The notes beneath the pieces are model-generated. The model did not search any database, was not told where the DNA came from, and was given only the letters and a program-made list of their open reading frames with translations. From assembly GCA_017477005.1 (NCBI GenBank), contig JAFUXY010000311.1, positions 1 through 12,615 of the forward strand: 12,615 bases of DNA, in the 5' to 3' direction. The DNA comes from Lachnospiraceae bacterium. GTDB taxonomy: Bacteria; Bacillota; Clostridia; Lachnospirales; Lachnospiraceae. Every line of letters starts with the position of its first letter. Within the stretch, counting starts at the first letter, position 1. Made by a program: the position numbers and the translations under genes. Positions 8,210 through 12,615 of the stretch are shown here, in pieces.

Positions 8210-8285
8210 GCCCCGTGTCGATACAGTTCTCGTTCAAAAATCCTGCTTCAAAAATTCTCTGTCAAACACACTCATTCTGCCACAA

Positions 8286-9191
8286 CTAATCCACGGCCCC
8301 CTCTAAATACGTTTCCATCAACATCGCCAGCCTCGCCGTCACAGCATCGTCGAACCGCCGCAGATCCAGCCCCGACAATTTTTCAAATTTATCGAGCCGA
8401 TAAACAAGCGTGTTGCGATGCACATACAGCCGTCTCGATGTCCGCGCAATGGACAATCCCTCTTCAAAAAATATGTGAATGGTAATAGACAACTCCTGAT
8501 CCATCGCATCGAACCGGAATCCGCCCAAATGATCCTCCAAATACTCCCGGCAGTCCTCCTTCGTCAGTTTGCCGATCAACTTGCCAAGCCCCAGGTCATG
8601 ATAGGCATGAACTTGACTTCCGGGCGAAAACCTACGCCCACAGTTTTCGGCAAACTCTACTTTTTTGAACGAATCCGGAAGTTCCGACAACCGTTCGACA
8701 CATTCATCAAAAGAAACAGAGACAGGCACCATGATCTCCGCTGAGAGCGTATCCACCAATGTCTTTGCTTCTTCCCGCAATTTTTCTGTGGAAACGACAT
8801 TTCTCAGCAAACGAAGCAATATCAGGTGGTTTTCATCCGGATGCAAAATCCAGGAACCTTCTCCAAAAAGGTCTCCCAGTACCGTTTCTGCCTCGGCACT
8901 CACACCTTGCGAAAAGCACAAAAGAAAGACCACCGCCGTAGTAGCCTCCTTCAAATGAAATCGGTTAATTGATTTCGATGTCTCCTCCGCAGAAAGATTT
9001 CCTCTCAAAAAGGAAAGCCAAAATTCAGATAAATCCAGGCTTTTCCGATATGGCTCCAAAAATCGTTCCAAAATATTGACAATCTGCGCTTCGTCTACGT
9101 CCTGCTCTTTGGGCAAAACAATAAACAGGCCCGTCCGCCTTGTCAACTCTTCCAACAAGTGGTTTTTTTGTTCTTCCATCGTATTCATCAC
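8286..9191 (-). CDS. PucR/CdaR-family transcriptional regulator
   Basis: 301 residues in the longest frame (GTG 9191; ATG 9188 and ATG 9179 are alternatives, and no clear ribosome binding site decides between them). The C-terminal about 60 residues are a PucR-type helix-turn-helix: LSIARTSRRLYVHRNTLVYR (246-265) followed by LDKFEKLSGLDLRRFDD, the very conserved 'HRNTLxYRL..I/FE..GLDLR..DD' signature of the family. The roughly 240 residues before it are mixed alpha/beta, with no recognisable sugar-diacid or GGDEF-like motif, so the inducer is unknown. Members of this family usually activate or repress adjacent catabolic genes. Neighbours are the MsmX-like ATPase gene upstream (stop 108 bp away) and hydF downstream. 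A 10-bp-stem hairpin lies in the region before the start. Function as a DNA-binding regulator is confident; the regulon is not. Confidence 0.88.
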   Translation of the reverse strand: MMNTMEEQKNHLLEELTRRTGLFIVLPKEQDVDEAQIVNILERFLEPYRKSLDLSEFWLSFLRGNLSAEETSKSINRFHLKEATTAVVFLLCFSQGVSAEAETVLGDLFGEGSWILHPDENHLILLRLLRNVVSTEKLREEAKTLVDTLSAEIMVPVSVSFDECVERLSELPDSFKKVEFAENCGRRFSPGSQVHAYHDLGLGKLIGKLTKEDCREYLEDHLGGFRFDAMDQELSITIHIFFEEGLSIARTSRRLYVHRNTLVYRLDKFEKLSGLDLRRFDDAVTARLAMLMETYLEGAVD

Positions 9192-9213
9192 TCTATATCT
9201 CTATAATAGCACA

Positions 9214-9238
9214 ATCCCCACCCAAAATGGGTGGGGAT
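9214..9238 (-). terminator. Perfect 10-bp hairpin between ABC ATPase and PucR-type regulator genes
   Basis: ATCCCCACCC (9214-9223) and GGGTGGGGAT (9229-9238) are perfect inverted arms around a 5-nt loop. It lies about 60 nt after the ATPase stop and would terminate that operon, but the tail on the minus strand (TGTGCTATTATAG) is only a weak U-run. It also lies in the possible leader of the regulator gene, so attenuation or an operator are alternatives. Confidence 0.55.
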
Positions 9239-9249
9239 ACCATTCGTTC

Positions 9250-9277
9250 TTTATATTTCGGAACCTTCCATAATCAA
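9250..9277 (-). promoter_or_regulatory. Candidate promoter of the PucR-type regulator gene
   Basis: TTGATT (9277-9272), a 16-bp spacer and TATAAA (9255-9250) on the minus strand. A transcript from here would start near 9243 and begin almost directly with the hairpin at 9214-9238. A competing extended -10 (TGCTATTAT, 9211-9203) lies closer to the gene but would leave almost no leader and has no -35 box. Confidence 0.35.
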
Positions 9278-9299
9278 CGTAATATTTCTTTCAGGATCC

Positions 9300-10412
9300 T
9301 TAGTTGACGATCGTTTTCTCTGTGTCTTTGTCAAAGAAATGCGCCTTCTCCATATCAAATGCGAAACGCACCTTGTCGCCCATCCGTGCTGTTGTACGAG
9401 GGTCTACTCTCGCCGTCAGCTGCACGCCTGCATAATCGAAATACAGGAATACTTCCGCACCCAACAACTCATAGACACGGATCTGCGCATCAAACACAGT
9501 ATTCGGCGATGTATCAATGAACATCTGAGAATCATGAATATCCTCCGGACGAATGCCCATCAACACAGTCTTGCCCGAATATCCGCCGGAAATCAGCGAT
9601 TTTGCCTTCGAAACCGGCACGGCCAGCTTCGTATCACCTACGATCGCCGTCACCTTGTCTCCATTCGCTTCAATCTTCGCATCCATGAAGTTCATCTGCG
9701 GCGATCCAATAAAGCCAGCCACAAACACATTGCCCGGGCTCATATAGAGATTGTGCGGTGTATCGATCTGCTGTACAATACCGTCCTTCATAACAACGAT
9801 TCTTGTACCAAGGGTCATAGCCTCCGTCTGGTCATGCGTCACGTAGATGATCGTAGCGCCCAAACGCTCATGCAGCTTGGAAATCTCAATACGCATCTGC
9901 ACACGGAGCTTTGCATCGAGGTTGGACAGAGGCTCGTCCATCAAGAACACCTTCGGATTTCGCACGATGGCACGTCCCATAGCCACACGCTGTCTCTGAC
10001 CGCCGGACAGAGCCTTGGGCTTCCTCTCAAGCATTGCTTCAAGACCCAAAATAGAAGCAGCCTCGCGTACTTTTTGATCAATTTCTTCCTTCGGACGCTT
10101 CCTCAGCTTCAAACCGAAAGCCATATTGTCATACACTGTCATATGCGGATACAAAGCGTAATTCTGAAATACCATTGCGATATCACGATCCTTCGGCTCC
10201 ACATCGTTCATCCGATCTCCGTCGATCAAAAGATCTCCACTCGAAATATCTTCCAACCCAGCCACCATACGCAGAGTCGTCGACTTTCCGCATCCAGAGG
10301 GACCTACAAAAATAATAAATTCCTTGTCCTTGATCTCCAAATTGAAATCCTTGACGGCTTCAAAACCGTTCGGATATACCTTGCAGATGTTTTTCAGTGA
10401 AATGCTTGCCAT
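9300..10412 (-). CDS. MsmX/UgpC-type sugar ABC importer ATPase
   Basis: 370 residues, normal for the MalK/MsmX/UgpC group. The ABC domain shows Walker A GPSGCGKST (37-45), Q-loop Q83, signature LSGGQ (135-139), Walker B VFLMDE (155-160) with the D-loop SNLD, and switch H193 (THDQTEAMT). About residues 240-370 form the OB-fold regulatory domain typical of the MalK subgroup (MGIRPEDI is visible). It would hydrolyse ATP at the cytoplasmic face to drive carbohydrate import. No permease or binding-protein gene is present, which fits MsmX of B. subtilis, one ATPase serving several importers. AAGGAGG sits 6 nt before ATG 10412 and overlaps the stop of the HPr-like gene 12 bp upstream, so the two are surely cotranscribed. 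msmX or ugpC would be acceptable names; sequence alone does not decide. Confidence 0.93.
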   Translation of the reverse strand: MASISLKNICKVYPNGFEAVKDFNLEIKDKEFIIFVGPSGCGKSTTLRMVAGLEDISSGDLLIDGDRMNDVEPKDRDIAMVFQNYALYPHMTVYDNMAFGLKLRKRPKEEIDQKVREAASILGLEAMLERKPKALSGGQRQRVAMGRAIVRNPKVFLMDEPLSNLDAKLRVQMRIEISKLHERLGATIIYVTHDQTEAMTLGTRIVVMKDGIVQQIDTPHNLYMSPGNVFVAGFIGSPQMNFMDAKIEANGDKVTAIVGDTKLAVPVSKAKSLISGGYSGKTVLMGIRPEDIHDSQMFIDTSPNTVFDAQIRVYELLGAEVFLYFDYAGVQLTARVDPRTTARMGDKVRFAFDMEKAHFFDKDTEKTIVN

Positions 10413-10424
10413 GTGAAACCTCCT

Positions 10425-10655
10425 TTACACGGTAAACTCTTTGATTGCTTCCAAAACTTCGTCCTGATCCGTGCTATTCTGAAGCACGAGCTCCAAATCC
10501 TCAGACAGATCCAGAGAAAAAATACCCATAATCGACTTTGCGTCAATTACATAGTGGCCGGACACCAAATCAAAATCACCGTCATACTTTGTCAGGATAT
10601 TGACAAACTTTTTCACCTTATCAATGGAATTGATATTCACTTTTACACTTTTCAT
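10425..10655 (-). CDS. HPr-like protein without the PTS histidine (Crh-like)
   Basis: 76 residues with the HPr fold pattern. The regulatory-serine region is well kept: DAKSIMGIFSLDL (38-50), with S41 matching Ser46 of HPr. The active-site histidine region is not: where HPr has GIHARPA this protein has NSIDKVK, so S10 stands at the His15 position and D12 at Arg17. It cannot carry PTS phosphate on His15, but could be phosphorylated on S41 by an HPr kinase. That is the arrangement of B. subtilis Crh (Gln at position 15, Ser46 kept), a corepressor of CcpA; similar HPr-family proteins are common in Clostridia. Regulation of carbon use is therefore inferred. AAGGAGG lies 5 nt before ATG 10655. It heads a two-gene unit with the MsmX-like ATPase. 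Confidence 0.88.
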   Translation of the reverse strand: MKSVKVNINSIDKVKKFVNILTKYDGDFDLVSGHYVIDAKSIMGIFSLDLSEDLELVLQNSTDQDEVLEAIKEFTV

Positions 10656-10680
10656 GCACTCCTCCTTCTATTTCCTTCCG

Positions 10681-10703
10681 AATCTGTCTTTCAAAGTCAG
10701 ATT
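10681..10703. promoter_or_regulatory. 23-bp near-perfect palindrome in the leader of the HPr-like/ATPase operon
   Basis: AATCTGTCTTT (10681-10691) and AAAGTCAGATT (10693-10703) are 11-bp inverted arms with one mismatched pair and a single central base. It begins 26 bp upstream of the HPr-like ATG, between any promoter and the ribosome binding site. It lacks the central CG of a cre box, so it is not an ordinary CcpA site. Nearby on the minus strand GATAAT (10725-10720) could be a -10 box but has no convincing -35. A DNA operator or an mRNA hairpin are both possible. Confidence 0.5.
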
Positions 10704-10853
10704 TGATTTTTCGGAATAAATTATCAGTTGTATTCATACTAATAATTCCGGTCAGCAGCCGCAATAGGCATATGTACAAAATTTCCTAGCATTTATCGTA
10801 TAGAAGTGCAAATTTATTCGTACTTCCTCAAACGCTATCGCATAGTATTTTTT

Positions 10854-11717
10854 CTAGTTTGAAAATACATCTGCCAATCTCACAAAATCTGCAAGCGACA
10901 ACTTCTCTCCCCGAATATTTGTCGTAAATCCAGCTTCAAAGACAGAATTTTCTATCTCTTCCTTTGAAAGAGACAAATTTGCCCCATTATAAAGGGCATT
11001 CACCAAGGTTTTTCGCCGTTGATTGAACGCTGCACGAATCAATAAAAACAACAAATTTTCATCCTCGACAGCAACAGGCGGCTGCTCAAATCTTTGCATC
11101 GAAACAACCGCGCTTTCCACTTTGGGTGGTGGAAAAAAGGCTTCCGGCGGCAGAAAAAAAGCCACTTCAGGCTTGGCTCTATATGCCACCGACAGGGACA
11201 AAGCTCCATAAGCCTTCGAGCCCGGTTCAGCGATCATTCGCTCTGCCACCACGCGCTGCACCATGACCGTAATCCTCGACCAATTCAAATCTCCCTCGAG
11301 AATTTTCATCAATATAGGAGTGGTGATATAATACGGCAGATTCGCCACAATGCGAATCGTCCGTCCTTCATTATCCTTCGAAATCAATTTCGAGAGATCC
11401 AACTTCATGACATCTCCCTGCACCAATTCGATATTGAAGCAATCGGCCAACTCCTCCTCCAAAACAGGCATCAACCGTTCGTCGATTTCAATAGCCAGCA
11501 CCCTTGCTGCCGATTTTGAGAGCAACCGTGTCAGAGAACCCATCCCGGGACCTATTTCCAATACAAAATCATCTTTTTCTATCTGAGCCGCGTCAACAAT
11601 CCTTTGCAAAACACCGGCATCAGTCAAAAAATTCTGACCAAAACGCTTGCTAAGCCGCACACCATGCCTGCCAAGCACTGCCTCCATTCGACGTTTTTCG
11701 AGCTTTGCGGAATGCAC
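10854..11717 (-). CDS. rsmA: 16S rRNA dimethyladenosine transferase RsmA (KsgA)
   Basis: 287 residues from GTG 11717. RsmA (KsgA) dimethylates two adjacent adenines (A1518 and A1519 in E. coli numbering) near the 3' end of 16S rRNA, a late step in 30S maturation, using S-adenosylmethionine. Visible marks: KRFGQNFL (24-31) at the N-terminus, the SAM-binding motif EIGPGMG (54-60), an acidic residue after motif II (AIEIDERL), GDVMKLD, the catalytic NLPYY (126-130), and FFPPPKVESAVV in the C-terminal part. An upstream ATG at 11750 is in frame but has a poor ribosome binding site and lies inside tatD; GTG 11717 has GGAGG 7 nt upstream. It follows tatD by 14 bp, a common arrangement in Bacillota. 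No clear terminator follows in the 198 bp before the HPr-like gene, so read-through is possible. Confidence 0.96.
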   Translation of the reverse strand: MHSAKLEKRRMEAVLGRHGVRLSKRFGQNFLTDAGVLQRIVDAAQIEKDDFVLEIGPGMGSLTRLLSKSAARVLAIEIDERLMPVLEEELADCFNIELVQGDVMKLDLSKLISKDNEGRTIRIVANLPYYITTPILMKILEGDLNWSRITVMVQRVVAERMIAEPGSKAYGALSLSVAYRAKPEVAFFLPPEAFFPPPKVESAVVSMQRFEQPPVAVEDENLLFLLIRAAFNQRRKTLVNALYNGANLSLSKEEIENSVFEAGFTTNIRGEKLSLADFVRLADVFSN

Positions 11718-11724
11718 TATTGTT

Positions 11725-11729
11725 CCTCC
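11725..11729 (-). promoter_or_regulatory. Ribosome binding site that fixes the rsmA start
   Basis: GGAGG on the minus strand, 7 nt before GTG 11717 and just after the tatD stop. It makes GTG the preferred start over the in-frame ATG 11750, which has only a weak site. Confidence 0.8.
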
Positions 11730-11731
11730 AT

Positions 11732-12615
11732 TTATTTTGCTTCTTTCCATTCCACTTTTCGAAACAGCTTTCTCGCATTCTCTGCCGTTTGAGAAACAAC
11801 CTGCTCTTCTGTGATCTCTCTGAGCTTTGCAATAGCTTGTACCACATACGGCAGATACGTTGAATCATTCCGACTGCCTCGAAACGGTTCCGGTGTCAGA
11901 TAGGGACAATCCGTCTCCACTACGATCTTAGAAAGCGGCACCCTTTGCACTGTTTCCTTGAGTTTTTTTGCGTTTTTGTAGGTCACCACGCCTCCAATGC
12001 CAAGATAAAATCCCATCTTGACGTATTCCTCTGCAATTTCCGGAGAATAGGAAAAGCAGTGCATGACCCCTCTCGTCCCTTGAGCAATGGCTTCCTTCAA
12101 TATAGATAAAGTGTCTTCACACGCCTCTCTGGAGTGGATGATCACAGGCAAATTGGCTTCTCTGGCAATGGCCAACTGTCTCTTGAAATAATATCTCTGC
12201 CTTTCTCGTACACCTTCGTCCTTTTCCCAATAATAGTCCAGACCAATTTCCCCTACAGCCACTACCTTTTTTTCAGCAGCATGCTCGATGATCCACGAAA
12301 GGCCTTGCTCGTGCAAATCTCCCTCCAACGGTTTGCTTCCATCGAAAGCAGATACATTCACTCCCTTCAACAGAACTGACTCTTCTCTATCTTCATCTGG
12401 CGTATATTCAACCAATGTTTCAATATCGCTCGGATGCACGCCAATGGCAGCAAATATGAAAGGAAATTTATTTGCCAACTCCAGGCTCTTTTTGGTGCCA
12501 TCCAGGGTCGATCCCACATTGATAATCGGTGCAATTCCCTTCATTTCCATAGAATCAAGAAGAGAGGCCCGATCCTCCTCGAACCTCTCATCATCATAAT
12601 GCGCATGTGTTTCAA
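11732..12615 (-). CDS. tatD: TatD-family metal-dependent deoxyribonuclease (extreme N-terminus outside window)
   Basis: The frame is open to the right edge and starts there with ETHAHYDDERFEEDR, the metal-binding H-x-H segment that normally begins at residue 3-5 of TatD; only about 2-3 residues are missing. The TIM-barrel hydrolase motifs follow: AAIGVHPSD, VAVGEIGLDYYW (metal-bridging Glu), LPVIIHSREA (His), GVMHCFSYS (His), and VVETDCPYLTPEPFRG (Asp). Family members are Mg2+-dependent DNases, active as 3'-5' exonucleases and reported in DNA repair and cell-death DNA degradation; cytoplasmic. There is a roughly 20-residue charged insertion (YTPDEDREESVLLKG..) after VHPSD, in a loop that varies in the family. 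It sits directly upstream of rsmA, the usual clostridial order. The promoter is outside the window. Confidence 0.95.
   Translation of the reverse strand, partial: ETHAHYDDERFEEDRASLLDSMEMKGIAPIINVGSTLDGTKKSLELANKFPFIFAAIGVHPSDIETLVEYTPDEDREESVLLKGVNVSAFDGSKPLEGDLHEQGLSWIIEHAAEKKVVAVGEIGLDYYWEKDEGVRERQRYYFKRQLAIAREANLPVIIHSREACEDTLSILKEAIAQGTRGVMHCFSYSPEIAEEYVKMGFYLGIGGVVTYKNAKKLKETVQRVPLSKIVVETDCPYLTPEPFRGSRNDSTYLPYVVQAIAKLREITEEQVVSQTAENARKLFRKVEWKEAK

Noticed and set aside
8233..8255. Direct repeat TTCAAAAAT twice, 14 bp apart, before hydF
   Set aside because: Short and A/T-rich, only two copies; likely chance.
8236..8265. TTGACA on the minus strand at 8265-8260 as a second hydF promoter
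   Set aside because: The -35 box is perfect but no acceptable -10 box lies 16-18 bp downstream.
9231..10400. Plus-strand open frame of 389 codons opposite the ABC ATPase gene
   Set aside because: It is the antisense of a clear ABC ATPase, gives a His/Arg-rich product without a recognisable domain, and has no promoter or ribosome binding site of its own.
10801..10853. Possible terminator after rsmA
   Set aside because: Only weak dyads (GAAGT..ACTTC, CTATGCGATAG) without a U-run; not called.
1..12615. CRISPR arrays, insertion sequences, tRNA or rRNA genes, att sites
   Set aside because: No repeated spacer structure, transposase, cloverleaf or rRNA-like stretch was seen on either strand.

Overview
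The window looks like chromosomal DNA of an anaerobic, low-to-medium GC Bacillota, most likely of the class Clostridia. The evidence is an [FeFe]-hydrogenase maturase (HydF), an HPr-like protein without its PTS histidine, an orphan MsmX/UgpC-type ABC ATPase, a PucR/CdaR-type regulator, AGGAGG-type ribosome binding sites and sigma-A-like promoters with 16-17 bp spacers. No transposon, phage, CRISPR, rRNA or tRNA gene was seen, and nothing can be said below class level.

Layout. On the left, a partial TPR protein gene (minus, 1-450) and a 983-residue membrane receptor gene (plus, 735-3686) diverge from a 284-bp region with a good promoter in each direction; a 16-bp inverted repeat overlaps the -10 box of the receptor promoter. 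The receptor has a signal peptide, 14 propeller repeats (probably two seven-bladed beta-propellers), a Y_Y_Y-like domain, one membrane helix and a complete cytoplasmic HD-GYP domain. It thus resembles the sensor half of a hybrid two-component system joined to a c-di-GMP phosphodiesterase output. A bidirectional terminator at 3722-3743 separates it from the remaining genes, all on the minus strand.

Read in the direction of transcription (right to left), the minus-strand genes form these units. (1) tatD (5' end just outside the window) and ksgA/rsmA, 14 bp apart: nucleic-acid metabolism and ribosome maturation. (2) A Crh-like HPr paralogue and an MsmX/UgpC-like ATPase, 12 bp apart: probable carbon-regulation signal plus a shared energizer for sugar importers encoded elsewhere. 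(3) A PucR/CdaR-family regulator, preceded by a perfect 10-bp-stem hairpin. (4) hydF, a coiled-coil protein whose start overlaps the hydF stop, and 59 bp further an aconitase-superfamily hydratase unlike standard aconitase at several active-site motifs. hydF has its own promoter (8181-8209), and the group probably ends at the bidirectional terminator.

I found no obvious complete new defence or mobile system. The most interesting items are the double-propeller HD-GYP receptor, the Crh-like/MsmX operon with a 23-bp near-palindrome in its leader, the atypical aconitase-family hydratase, and the coiled-coil protein with a duplicated C-terminal motif. Three start codons (ksgA, hydF, TPR gene) are assigned from ribosome binding sites to GTG rather than to the longest frame.
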